From Leisingera sp. ANG59 (GTDB lineage Bacteria; Pseudomonadota; Alphaproteobacteria; Rhodobacterales; Rhodobacteraceae): DNA of 36,248 nucleotides. Positions 1-7,778 of this stretch are shown here, one piece after another. The DNA lies in assembly GCF_013317235.1 (NCBI RefSeq), contig NZ_WLCM01000014.1, positions 76,385 through 112,632 of the forward strand, read 5' to 3'. Both the position numbers and the translations under genes were made by a program. Under the pieces are notes generated by a model, which was not told the origin of the DNA, ran no database searches, and saw nothing but the letters and a program-made list of their open reading frames with translations. How positions within the stretch are numbered: position 1 is the first letter of the stretch; each line of letters begins with the position of its first letter.

Positions 1-33
1 ATAGCGAACCGAGATGTTGCTTGCCTCAAACAT
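1..33 (-). CDS. livF: ABC transporter ATP-binding protein, LivF type (5' end only)
   Basis: Only the first eleven codons are inside the window, reading MFEASNISVRY from an ATG at 33. The start overlaps the end of the preceding ATPase gene by 8 bases, the usual livG-livF arrangement in HAAT-family importers. The sequence resembles the first beta strand of a LivF-type ATPase. The assignment rests mostly on position, because no Walker motif is visible here. Confidence 0.6.
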   Translation of the reverse strand, partial: MFEASNISVRY

Positions 34-745
34 GCGCTTTCCCCAAATAGGCTTCGATGACATGCGGGTCTGCAAGCACGGTGTCTGTTGACCCGTCGGC
101 GATCTTGGTGCCTGCACTCATCACGATGCAGCGTGGGCAGAGCGCGCGGACGGCCTCCATTATGTGCTCGACGAGAAGGATGGTCATGCCACTGTCCCGC
201 AGTCCCGCGATCAGCTCCATGGCGGCGCGCAGTTCCGTCGGGTTGAGCCCCGCCATCCATTCGTCGAGCAGAAGCATCTTGGGATTGGTGACAATCGCGC
301 GGGCCAGTTCGAGCCGCTTCTGGTCGATATAATTGAGGTCGTGGACCAGTCTGTCACCACGCCCCGCCAGCCCAACCTGTTCGAGTGCTGCGTCGGCGCG
401 TTTTTCCGCTTCTCTGCCGAACACCGGGAATACCCCAAAGGCCAGCGGCAAGATCACGTTGTCGCGGATTTTGAGCGACGGCGTCAGCCGCACAAGCTGG
501 AAGGTACGCGACAGTCCAAGCTTGGCGATGCGATGCGGCGGCCTGCGGTCGATACGCTGCCCGTCGAAATCGATCTCGCCCAGGGTGGGCGGCAGGGCTC
601 CCGAGATCAGGTTCATCACTGTGCTCTTGCCCGACCCGTTCGGCCCGAGCAGGCCGACCACCTCCCCCTCCTCAACACTGAAATCGACGCCATTTACGGC
701 AACGAGACCTCCAAAGCGTTTCGTGAGATTGACTACTTTAAGCAT
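26..745 (-). CDS. livG: HAAT-family ABC transporter ATPase, LivG type
   Basis: A 239-residue cytoplasmic ATPase that powers import by the LivHM-type permease pair encoded just upstream. Walker A is GPNGSGKS at residues 34-41, the Q-loop is in TFQLVR near 81-86, Walker B is MLLLDE at 157-162 and the H-loop is VEH near 197. Two positions are unusual. The signature reads LNYIDQ at 137-142 instead of the LSxGQ consensus, and Walker B is followed by W163 where proline is normal. Relaxed signatures do occur among LivG-like proteins, so activity is not excluded. The start overlaps the end of the permease gene by 8 bases, and livF overlaps the end of this gene. The substrate cannot be read from the ATPase; the neighbours suggest a carboxylic or aromatic compound rather than leucine. 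Confidence 0.93.
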   Translation of the reverse strand: MLKVVNLTKRFGGLVAVNGVDFSVEEGEVVGLLGPNGSGKSTVMNLISGALPPTLGEIDFDGQRIDRRPPHRIAKLGLSRTFQLVRLTPSLKIRDNVILPLAFGVFPVFGREAEKRADAALEQVGLAGRGDRLVHDLNYIDQKRLELARAIVTNPKMLLLDEWMAGLNPTELRAAMELIAGLRDSGMTILLVEHIMEAVRALCPRCIVMSAGTKIADGSTDTVLADPHVIEAYLGKAHV

Positions 746-1667
746 GGGACTGCTCTCCGGATCCGCGCGCGCGCCATTTGTCGATCAGTGACAACAGACC
801 GCCGGGTACAAGAAAGACGATGGCGACGAACACCAGTCCGAGGATGACTGCGTTCTGGTCGGGAAAGCGCGTGGCAATCCACTCAAACAGAAAATACAGC
901 GGCACGGCGCCTGCAACCGGTCCCCACATACGCCCCGGCCCGCCCAGAAGCGCCATGACCAAAGTGATAAAGCTGATCGTCGGGTTGAACACGATGGACG
1001 GCTCGACATAGGTCCAGCGAGGTGCCTGGATCGCACCCGCGAGCGTGATCAGAACCGAGGACACAGCGAACAGCGCCAGTTTGACGCCCGTTACATTCAC
1101 CCCCGCGTGGCGCGCCACAGTTTCGTCGTCGCCGATGGCATGAACCGCCAAGCCAAGGCGGCTCTGTTCGATCCACCAACGCAGGGCCAGTGTGATGACC
1201 GCGAGGCCGAGCAGCAGCCAATAAATCTGGACGGTGGTGATCTCGACAAAGATGTAACGTCCGAGCGTGTGGGTCACACTGGTCTCGAACCAGGTGATGA
1301 GCTGGCGCACCAGCTCTGCGAGTCCGAAGCTAAAGATCACGAAATAGACCCCGGCGAGCCGCAGCGTCGCCATCCCGACCAAAAGCGCGACGCCTAGCCC
1401 GATCACACCGGCAACTACGAGGATTGCGCCGAACGGCAGGTGATCGGCCAGCACCGCCACCGTGTATGCGCCGATACCGAAAAAGGCGACGGTAGCCAGA
1501 GAAACATAGCGCGTCGGCCCCGAAAACAATGCCCAGGCCGATGCAAGCACGATATAACTCATCATACCCACGAGCACGCCGTGGCCGTATTCACCGATAC
1601 CGAAAGGCAGCGCGGCCATGGCTGCGGTAAGTACGACAAAGGCTAGGATTCCAAATTGTTTGCTCAT
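738..1667 (-). CDS. livM: HAAT-family ABC transporter permease, LivM type
   Basis: A 309-residue inner-membrane permease with about eight to ten hydrophobic segments and the LivM-type stretch RLAGVYFVIFSFGLAELVRQ in the first half. The second half contains the conserved cytoplasmic loop GDDETVARHAGVNV, which contacts the ATPase, and MALLGGPGRMWGPVAGA. It pairs with the LivH-type permease encoded directly upstream. The ATPase start overlaps its stop by 8 bases, which points to translational coupling. A short gap of 12 bases separates it from the LivH stop, with AAAGGGG before its ATG as a ribosome site. Confidence 0.93.
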   Translation of the reverse strand: MSKQFGILAFVVLTAAMAALPFGIGEYGHGVLVGMMSYIVLASAWALFSGPTRYVSLATVAFFGIGAYTVAVLADHLPFGAILVVAGVIGLGVALLVGMATLRLAGVYFVIFSFGLAELVRQLITWFETSVTHTLGRYIFVEITTVQIYWLLLGLAVITLALRWWIEQSRLGLAVHAIGDDETVARHAGVNVTGVKLALFAVSSVLITLAGAIQAPRWTYVEPSIVFNPTISFITLVMALLGGPGRMWGPVAGAVPLYFLFEWIATRFPDQNAVILGLVFVAIVFLVPGGLLSLIDKWRARGSGEQSHA

Positions 1668-1679
1668 CTGTTACCCCTT

Positions 1680-2540
1680 TCAGGCGAACAGGCCCTTGGG
1701 TCGCCACAAGAGCACGCCAAGGAAAATCGCGTAGGTTGCGGCGAGCGTCAGCCCGGGGTCGATGGCATAAGACACAAAAGCCTCGACCACGCCGATCAAC
1801 AGACCCGCCATCAGTGCACCGCCGAGGTTGCCGACACCGCCCATGATCACGATGACCAGCGCTTTCATGGTCAGAAATCCGCCGTCGATGGCCGTAAAGG
1901 GCTGATACATCGACAGCACCGCGCCGCCCGCCGCAGCGATTCCACCGCCCAGTCCAAAGGCCATACGCGCCGCCCGGTCACGGTCGATTCCCACCAGCGG
2001 CGCGAACTCGGGATGGTTGGCAACCGCGCGAAGGTTCACGCCCCAACGCGTGCGCTGCATCGCAATCCACAGCCCGCCACCGATCAAAACCGCGATCACA
2101 AGGCCAAGCATGCGTCCCGCCGCTATCTTCGCGCCGAGCAGGTTCACCGGCACCTGAAGCCAGTTGTAGCCCTTGAATTCTGAGCCGAAGAACATGGTGA
2201 ACAGACCCTGCGCCAGAAACATCAGCCCGAAGGTCACAAGGATCGAGTCGATCTCAAGCTGGCCGCCATGGGTCGCACGCTTGACCAACGGGTGCAGCAC
2301 GACGCCATAGACCAGCCACGAGATCGCAAAGCCGAGTGGCACCACTAGTATCAATCCAAGGATCGGACTGAGACCCATGGCCGACACCAGCATGAGGACA
2401 AAGAAGGCTCCGGCGATGGTGATTTCGCCGTAAGCCAGATTCATGATCCGGGCGATGCCGTACTGGATGGTGAGGCCAAGCGCGATGAGCGCATAGGTCC
2501 CCCCCAGTACAAGCCCGATGACAAGCGTCGACAAGAACAT
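1680..2540 (-). CDS. livH: HAAT-family ABC transporter permease, LivH type
   Basis: A 286-residue permease beginning MFLSTLVIGLVLGGTYALIA, a typical LivH start, with repeated hydrophobic helices and the loop GVNLRAVANHPEFAPLVGID. I prefer the ATG at 2540 because AGAAAGG lies eight bases upstream. A TTG at 2558, which would overlap the binding-protein stop, opens the same frame six codons earlier and is the alternative. It should form a heterodimer with the LivM-type protein. It lies in one operon with the binding protein and both ATPases. Confidence 0.92.
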   Translation of the reverse strand: MFLSTLVIGLVLGGTYALIALGLTIQYGIARIMNLAYGEITIAGAFFVLMLVSAMGLSPILGLILVVPLGFAISWLVYGVVLHPLVKRATHGGQLEIDSILVTFGLMFLAQGLFTMFFGSEFKGYNWLQVPVNLLGAKIAAGRMLGLVIAVLIGGGLWIAMQRTRWGVNLRAVANHPEFAPLVGIDRDRAARMAFGLGGGIAAAGGAVLSMYQPFTAIDGGFLTMKALVIVIMGGVGNLGGALMAGLLIGVVEAFVSYAIDPGLTLAATYAIFLGVLLWRPKGLFA

Positions 2541-2554
2541 CGCCCGAACCTTTC

Positions 2555-3772
2555 TCAATTCCAGTCAGGTTTGGGAATGACGGCGTCTGCAACACCCGCC
2601 TTGTCTGTCGGCGAGATGCCCACAAAGTTGCCGTTCTGCCATTGGCCGATATACCAAAGGTCCTTGAGCTGATTGTCCTCGAGCGACAAGCTGCCGAGAA
2701 TGGTATCGAACGTACCGCTCGCCAGTTCCGCACTCACCGCTTCGCGGTCAAGGCCCTTGCGTTCGATTGCCTGCTGCAACATCTGAAGCGAGGCATAGAT
2801 CACCGGGCTCGCCCAGCTGTCAGGTGCCTTGCCCAGGATCTCGGCATGGCGCGCGAGGTAGTCCTGAATTGCCGGGCTGTTCGCGTCGATCCCTCCCAGG
2901 CTCATCACGCCTTCCACTTTGCCGTCGTTCATGGGTGCATAGACCGGGAAGTTGGTCCCGACCCCGGGATGGAAGACCTTCGGATTGTAAGAGGCAAGCT
3001 TGGCCTGTGCCGTGATCGCAAAGGTGTCGCCCGGATAGGAATAGGCGACGAAGATGTCCGCGCCGCTTCCCTCTGCTTCTTGCAGAAGCGTTGCGAAGTC
3101 TTGCGTTCCGAGCGGATAGGTCTTGTCCATGACCAGATCGAGTCCGGCGTCTGTGAACGCCTCGCGGGCTCCGGAAGACAGTTCGATCCCGAACCCATCA
3201 GCGATGGAGATCATTGCCACCTTCCCGTTCAACGCACCATTGTCGACGGCCGGTTTCAGCACATCGACCAGCGAGTGTGCGTACGCCTCAGATGAACCGA
3301 GCAGCCAAAAGCTGTTGGGCCAACGATCCGACAAGCCGTCGATATTGGGCACCACCGAAGTGCCTGCAAGCTGCGGATAGCCAAAGCGCGCAAACAGCGG
3401 CGCGACGGCCAGGTTGAAACCTGTGCCCCAGGGTGCGAGAATGAAATCGACCTCGTCCTGCCGAGCCAGACGCTCGACCGAACGTACAAGATCTTCGGTC
3501 GCGGAGCGGTCATCATAGGCGATGATCTCAAGCGGCAATTTCGAGCCGTCGGGCAACGTAAGACCGCCCGCGGCTTCGACATCTTGCGCCCAAAGCTCGT
3601 AGTTGGGAATTGTCGTGGTGTTTGCTCCGGCCGCATTCACGCCTGTCTTGGATACGGCATAGCCGATCCGGATGGACGTGCGATCCTGCGCCGCGGCCAT
3701 ACCCGAAAACGAAGTTAAAGTGAGCGCGCATACAGCGGTTGCAGCCACGAGGCCGCGTCGTGTGAAGTCCAT
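2555..3772 (-). CDS. HAAT-family ABC transporter periplasmic substrate-binding protein
   Basis: A 405-residue secreted receptor (Leu/Ile/Val-binding protein fold) that delivers substrate to the LivHM-type permease. It starts MDFTRRGLVAATAVCAL, a twin-arginine-like or Sec signal peptide ending near SGMAAAQ, followed by IRIGYAVSKTG, the first strand of the binding fold. The ATG at 3772 is chosen because GGGAGG lies five bases upstream; an ORF extending to 3811 has no such site. The mature protein contains NTTTIPNYELWAQDVEAAGG, a variant of the family's early NG-like helix. The ligand is not identifiable. Its proximity to an extradiol-type protein and an FAH hydrolase makes an aromatic acid or its breakdown product a reasonable guess. 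Confidence 0.9.
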   Translation of the reverse strand: MDFTRRGLVAATAVCALTLTSFSGMAAAQDRTSIRIGYAVSKTGVNAAGANTTTIPNYELWAQDVEAAGGLTLPDGSKLPLEIIAYDDRSATEDLVRSVERLARQDEVDFILAPWGTGFNLAVAPLFARFGYPQLAGTSVVPNIDGLSDRWPNSFWLLGSSEAYAHSLVDVLKPAVDNGALNGKVAMISIADGFGIELSSGAREAFTDAGLDLVMDKTYPLGTQDFATLLQEAEGSGADIFVAYSYPGDTFAITAQAKLASYNPKVFHPGVGTNFPVYAPMNDGKVEGVMSLGGIDANSPAIQDYLARHAEILGKAPDSWASPVIYASLQMLQQAIERKGLDREAVSAELASGTFDTILGSLSLEDNQLKDLWYIGQWQNGNFVGISPTDKAGVADAVIPKPDWN

Positions 3773-3906
3773 GTTTTCCTCCCTTGGAAAAAGACAATTC
3801 GTAGCCATCACGCTGAGGTCAGCGCGGGGAACACTCTTGTTCGGTGTTTTAGGTCACAGTGCCTGTCCCGGCCGGCCGAACCCGATCCGCCGAGTGCTCT
3901 AGATGA

Positions 3907-4446
3907 TCAAGCGCTTTTTGCGCCGAGCATCACGAACGAAACCGTCGCTGGCTCCGTCCCCGGATTGCGCCAAGCGTGGCGCACTCCGTGCTGGACGACT
4001 GCATCGCCCTGCTTCAAGGTGACCGTTTTGCCATCGTCGAGTTCGAGCACGACCTCGCCTTTAACGACGGTCGCAAAATCGAGCGTCGGGGTCGTGTGCA
4101 TCCCCGGATTGTCCATCTCGAACGTCTCGACAATGCCCGGTGCGCCCTTCATGTGCTCCATGCCTGCCTTTTCGGGATCCCAGCCCGGCTCAAACATCAC
4201 TGAGTCCGGCGGGAAGGTGACGACAAGGAACACCGCGCCACCTTCGGGGGCGAGGATGCTACCGTCGCCGTCCATTGTCTCGGCATGGCCCTTGGTCAGG
4301 TCCGGGGTTTCCTCCACCATCCAAAGCGGCGACGAGACAAAGCCCTTAGTGTGCTCAAAGACCAGTTCGCGCGGCGAATGGCCATCCGAGATTACGACAG
4401 ATTTGCCGGCGTCGTTCTTTGCGGTGACGATACGTCTGATTTGCAT
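3907..4446 (-). CDS. Cupin-domain protein
   Basis: A 179-residue single-domain cupin. The metal-site motif is visible as PGMHTTPTLDFATVVKGE at about 117-134 and the second motif as GDAVVQHGVRHAWRNPG near 148-164, so two or three histidines can hold a metal. The ATG at 4446 is chosen because GGGAGGAG precedes it. It lies between the alcohol dehydrogenase and the importer genes on the same strand, with a hairpin upstream and a gap of 134 bases downstream. Small cupins of this kind occur in aromatic and sugar-acid catabolic clusters as isomerases, decarboxylases or dioxygenases; the reaction here is not known. Confidence 0.85.
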   Translation of the reverse strand: MQIRRIVTAKNDAGKSVVISDGHSPRELVFEHTKGFVSSPLWMVEETPDLTKGHAETMDGDGSILAPEGGAVFLVVTFPPDSVMFEPGWDPEKAGMEHMKGAPGIVETFEMDNPGMHTTPTLDFATVVKGEVVLELDDGKTVTLKQGDAVVQHGVRHAWRNPGTEPATVSFVMLGAKSA

Positions 4447-4474
4447 TGGGTCTCCTCCCTGCAAGCGTGAAGCT

Positions 4475-4499
4475 GCCCGGCCTCTCCCCCAGGCCGGGC
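4475..4499 (-). terminator. Intercistronic hairpin between alcohol dehydrogenase and cupin genes
   Basis: GCCCGGCCT and AGGCCGGGC form a perfect nine-base-pair stem with a seven-base loop, starting ten bases after the alcohol dehydrogenase stop. There is no T-tract after it on the minus strand, so it may be a partial terminator or an mRNA-stabilising or processing hairpin rather than a full intrinsic terminator. Confidence 0.5.
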
Positions 4500-4508
4500 A
4501 TGCATGTG

Positions 4509-5642
4509 TTACGGATGGATCACGAAGTTCGAGAAGCCGCCATGGCGCTCTGCGATACCCGAGATCGCTTTGTTCACGTCCGCCAGCGGCGTCGCATGCG
4601 TTTCGAGGACAGAGAAATCGACAATGCCGGACCCGATCATATCGGCCATTTCCTGACCCTCATGGGTGGTGAACCATGCCGAACCCTGAAGCCGCTGGTT
4701 GCGGTCCATCATTGTATGCACGTCCATCGGAATCTCGCCCATGACCGCACCGATATCGACAGCGATACCGCCCCGGCGCAACGAGCGCACGCCTTGTAGG
4801 AAAGCATCGTGACCGGCACCCGGACCGTTGCAGTCGAGGAAGGCATCGACGCCTTCGCCATTTTCGGTATGGCTGCGCGCCCACTGTTCGATGTCGCCAT
4901 CGCTGATCGAAAATGTTTCGATCCGGTTCGGAGCGAGCGCCTTGAATTCGGCGAGCAGATCTTTGTTGCGCGCGGTGCCGAGGATCTTCTTCGCACCCAT
5001 CGCAAGTCCGAACAGCGCGCAGGAAATCCCAAGCGTTCCGGTAATGCCATTGACCAGGATGGTGTCGGTCGGGCCGACACCCGCCTTTTTCAGCGCCGAG
5101 TATCCAGTTCCCATATACCCCAGACGCGCGGCCTCATCGAAGCCGAGGTTGTCGGGCAGCTTAACGATAGCATTGGCTGGCGCGGTCATGTATTCACCCA
5201 AACCGCCAGTGTCATAGTCGCCATAGGTCTGCAGTGCGTGCTGCGAAAAGCCGAAATAGCCCTGGAATGCGTAGTGTTGGCACGACAGGCCGTCGCCTCG
5301 GCGGCAGTGGCGGCACGACCCACAGGACCGCCCCGGGTTTACGTATACTCGATCGCCAGGCTTCAGGTTGTGCACCTGATCGCCGACTGCGGCGATTTCA
5401 CCCGCCGGGTCGAGACCGAAGATCGCCGGCAGCGGCGGCAGGGGCATGTGCGGAAACCACGTGGTCCAGTTGGCCAAGATATTTCCGAGGTTAGGCACAA
5501 TACCGCAAGCCCGGACTCGAATGAGCACGTCCATCGAGCCAGGCTTTGGAGTCGGTACGTCCTCAATCTTGAGTTCACCGCCCACCTCGTGCATCCGCGC
5601 AGCCTTCATGGTTTGCGGAATGACATCAACTTTCACGTTCAT
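4509..5642 (-). CDS. Zinc-type alcohol dehydrogenase family protein (MDR superfamily)
   Basis: A 377-residue medium-chain dehydrogenase/reductase. The structural-zinc cysteines are intact at C107, C110, C113 and C121 (GRSCGSCRHCRRGDGLSC), and the Rossmann glycine motif is at about G199-G205 (GITGTLG). The catalytic site is unusual: C46 is present in RACGIV, but the usual GHE motif reads GLD at 76-78, replacing the zinc-binding histidine with leucine. It may therefore be zinc-independent at the active site, or use other ligands. The ATG at 5642 is preceded by GGGAGG. An upstream in-frame ATG at 5693 lacks a ribosome site. It is the first gene of the minus-strand catabolic unit, with a TTTTTCGAAATT site about 100 bases upstream. 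The substrate is unknown. Confidence 0.88.
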   Translation of the reverse strand: MNVKVDVIPQTMKAARMHEVGGELKIEDVPTPKPGSMDVLIRVRACGIVPNLGNILANWTTWFPHMPLPPLPAIFGLDPAGEIAAVGDQVHNLKPGDRVYVNPGRSCGSCRHCRRGDGLSCQHYAFQGYFGFSQHALQTYGDYDTGGLGEYMTAPANAIVKLPDNLGFDEAARLGYMGTGYSALKKAGVGPTDTILVNGITGTLGISCALFGLAMGAKKILGTARNKDLLAEFKALAPNRIETFSISDGDIEQWARSHTENGEGVDAFLDCNGPGAGHDAFLQGVRSLRRGGIAVDIGAVMGEIPMDVHTMMDRNQRLQGSAWFTTHEGQEMADMIGSGIVDFSVLETHATPLADVNKAISGIAERHGGFSNFVIHP

Positions 5643-5741
5643 AGTTTTCCTCCCGTGTTCAATGGGCCGAACAACGTTAGAAGTACGACCCAAATTCTTC
5701 CTCGTCGCCCATCATTCACAGACTTTGCGACAAATCAAGTC

Positions 5742-5753
5742 TTTTTCGAAATT
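5742..5753. promoter_or_regulatory. Putative GntR-family operator, copy 1
   Basis: The 12-mer TTTTTCGAAATT lies about 100 bases upstream of the alcohol dehydrogenase start, between that gene and the GntR regulator gene. The same 12-mer recurs at 6761 and 7693. Its core TTTCGAAA is palindromic, as expected for a dimeric regulator. Assignment to the neighbouring GntR protein is inference. Confidence 0.6.
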
Positions 5754-5886
5754 ATTGGATTGCGACTGCTGGACTTGCTTTCACTGGCTTGATGCATATC
5801 CCATCACGCACTAACCCAGGTTTCCGGGAGCGCTATCAAATGGCTAGATGTTAACTTTTAGAAACGTCGGAGTGACGAGGTCTTCG

Positions 5887-6582
5887 CTATGCGACGGACG
5901 CGGCGGCTTCATCTTGCAAAAAAAGATGTCCGGCAAACTCGATGACGTTCTCGGTCGTTTCGCGGATATGGCGTTCGATCAGTTTCAGAGCGTCTGGTTC
6001 GCGGTCTAGCACGGCATCCATGATTGATTTGTGCTCTACGTCTTTGGGGCGCCACTTTGTCCGGAACTGCGAAGACATGCGACGATATCGGTTTGCGCGA
6101 TCGAAAAGATGTAGACGCATATCTAGCAGCACAGGCGACTTGCAGGCACAAACCAAAGACCTGTGGAACGCACCGTGGAGGCGCGCCCACTCCTCGTCGA
6201 AGTAGTAGTGAGCGCCGAGGCGGGACTGGAGTCTGTCCATTCGATGATAGCTCGCCAGTATATCGGCTTCCCACTTGTCATCACCGTACTCCATTGACAG
6301 CCGCAGCACTTCGCGTTCAAGCAGGACCCTCGCATTGGTCAGGTCTTCGAGATCGGCGACAGACACCGGGGCGACAACGAAGCCGCGCTGACCTTCCGAG
6401 ACAACGAGGCTCTCAGCGGACAGCCGGGCCAAAGCTTCCCTCAAAGTTGAGAAACTAACGTCGTATCTATCTTTCAAGCCTTCGAATCTCAACTTTTCAC
6501 CAGGCTTGAGTTCACAGCTCAAGATGTCATCGCGCATACGCGTGTGTACATCACTCGCGCGGGTTTCGCCTTTGGTCTTCAT
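5887..6582 (-). CDS. GntR-family transcriptional regulator with FCD ligand domain
   Basis: A 231-residue DNA-binding regulator. The N-terminal winged helix occupies about residues 10-75 (LKPGEKLRFEGLKDRYDVS, then STLREALARLSAESLV, the typical GntR recognition region). The all-helical FCD effector domain follows from about 83 to 222, with EREVLRL and a histidine-rich helix (LHGAFHRSLV) that usually binds a metal and a carboxylic acid ligand. It sits between the minus-strand alcohol dehydrogenase/importer unit and the plus-strand FAH/VOC/ALDH unit. The 12-mer TTTTTCGAAATT is found in the upstream region of both. It is probably the local repressor, released by a pathway acid. A degenerate copy of the site (about 6688-6700) lies upstream of its own gene and suggests autoregulation. 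Confidence 0.93.
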   Translation of the reverse strand: MKTKGETRASDVHTRMRDDILSCELKPGEKLRFEGLKDRYDVSFSTLREALARLSAESLVVSEGQRGFVVAPVSVADLEDLTNARVLLEREVLRLSMEYGDDKWEADILASYHRMDRLQSRLGAHYYFDEEWARLHGAFHRSLVCACKSPVLLDMRLHLFDRANRYRRMSSQFRTKWRPKDVEHKSIMDAVLDREPDALKLIERHIRETTENVIEFAGHLFLQDEAAASVA

Positions 6583-6687
6583 CTCAACTGCCTCCGTCCA
6601 TCCGATTTAGAACTGCTAGCGCGACGCGAACGGTACATGGTCTGCCTGCCAGCACAGAGTAGCGCCACCAACCACTCAACAACAGGC

Positions 6688-6700
6688 AAAATTTCGCAAA
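6688..6700. promoter_or_regulatory. Degenerate copy of the putative GntR operator
   Basis: AAAATTTCGCAAA is, on the minus strand, TTTGCGAAATTTT, which differs from the repeated 12-mer mainly by one base in the T-run. It lies about 105 bases upstream of the GntR regulator start and could serve autoregulation. The match is imperfect and the call is tentative. Confidence 0.3.
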
Positions 6701-6760
6701 TCGTCTCGATTTTCCCTACCGCACACCCAGTGTAACATGATTTGTGCGAAACGCGCTTGT

Positions 6761-6772
6761 TTTTTCGAAATT
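6761..6772. promoter_or_regulatory. Putative GntR-family operator, copy 2
   Basis: A second exact copy of TTTTTCGAAATT, about 60 bases upstream of the FAH-family hydrolase start. Flanking bases extend the similarity with copy 3: a TTG, a run of T and then CGAAATTT in both. The AT-rich block stands out in GC-rich DNA. Confidence 0.6.
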
Positions 6773-6832
6773 TTTTTAGTTAACCTGATATCGAAGCACT
6801 TGTGTAGCCCAATCAATTCTATGGGAGGGACC

Positions 6833-7687
6833 GTGAAACTTGTAACATTCGAATACTTGGGCAATCGAGGTTTCGGACAGGTTCTTGAGGACAAGATCGA
6901 GCCCATCGACACGGCCACAGACCTGCGCGCCTTCCTTCCCGCCCTTATGCGGGGCGAAGCGCCCACGGCCGATAGGCGAAAGCCGATTCCGCTCAGTGCT
7001 GTTGAATTGCTTCCGCCGATCACCGATCCGTCCAAGATCTTCTGTGTGGCGACTAACTTTCACGAGCCGTCGCGCTCGGGAAAACTCGACCCGAGATTTC
7101 CGCTCATGTTCACCCGATGCGCCGACGCACAAACTGGCCATGATCAGCCAATGCTCAAGCCTCAGCACTCCGAACAGTATGATTTCGAGGGTGAGCTGGC
7201 GGTCATCATCGGGCTACCGGGACACAAGATCCATCGTGCCGATGCGATGAGCCATGTCGCGGGATACAGCTGCTTCAATGATGGCAGCGTCCGAGATTGG
7301 CAGAAGCACTCCACGCAGTTCACTCCCGGCAAGAACTTCTATCGGAGTGCGGGATTTGGCCCATGGCTGGTCACGACTGACGAAATCCCTGACCCAACAG
7401 CACTTGAGCTAGAAACCAGAGTCAACGGCGTCGTGAAACAGACCATCGGCATGGATCAAATGATCTTCGATATCCCCTGGCTGATCTCCTACATCTCGAC
7501 CTTTGCACCGCTACGCGCCGGGGATGTGATCGTTACCGGAACACCGTCGGGTTTCGGTTCATCGCGCGATCCCAAAGAGTTCCTGAACGATGGCGACGTG
7601 ATTGAGGTCGAAATATCGCGCATCGGTACGCTAAGGAACGTGGTTCAGCAGGACAGCGACCCACGCGCCGTCATGTTTTCGCAATAA
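6833..7687 (+). CDS. Fumarylacetoacetate hydrolase (FAH) family protein
   Basis: A 284-residue enzyme of the FAH superfamily, whose members hydrolyse, hydrate or decarboxylate beta-keto or enol acids formed after aromatic ring cleavage. Metal ligands are visible as E119 and E121 in YDFEGELAV and D150 in CFNDGSVRDWQ; K167 lies in TPGKNFYRSAGFGPWLV, and the C-terminal VTGTPSGFG loop is intact. The GTG at 6833 gives the family-typical start MKLVTFEYLG and follows GGGAGGG closely. An in-frame ATG four codons upstream overlaps that ribosome site, and longer starts are unlikely. It is the first gene of the plus-strand catabolic unit, downstream of operator copy 2, and is separated from the VOC gene by operator copy 3. 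The exact substrate is unknown. Confidence 0.9.
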   Translation: MKLVTFEYLGNRGFGQVLEDKIEPIDTATDLRAFLPALMRGEAPTADRRKPIPLSAVELLPPITDPSKIFCVATNFHEPSRSGKLDPRFPLMFTRCADAQTGHDQPMLKPQHSEQYDFEGELAVIIGLPGHKIHRADAMSHVAGYSCFNDGSVRDWQKHSTQFTPGKNFYRSAGFGPWLVTTDEIPDPTALELETRVNGVVKQTIGMDQMIFDIPWLISYISTFAPLRAGDVIVTGTPSGFGSSRDPKEFLNDGDVIEVEISRIGTLRNVVQQDSDPRAVMFSQ

Positions 7688-7692
7688 TTGTT

Positions 7693-7704
7693 TTTTTCGA
7701 AATT
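7693..7704. promoter_or_regulatory. Putative GntR-family operator, copy 3
   Basis: A third exact copy of TTTTTCGAAATT, five bases after the FAH stop and about 75 bases before the VOC-protein start. It suggests that the VOC-to-MFS genes have their own promoter under the same regulator as the FAH gene. Confidence 0.6.
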
Positions 7705-7778
7705 TATTGCGATCCACGGCTTCCCTGTGTAAGGACACACGGAAGCGCGAGCACACTGACATTGAAGGGAGGCGCCAG

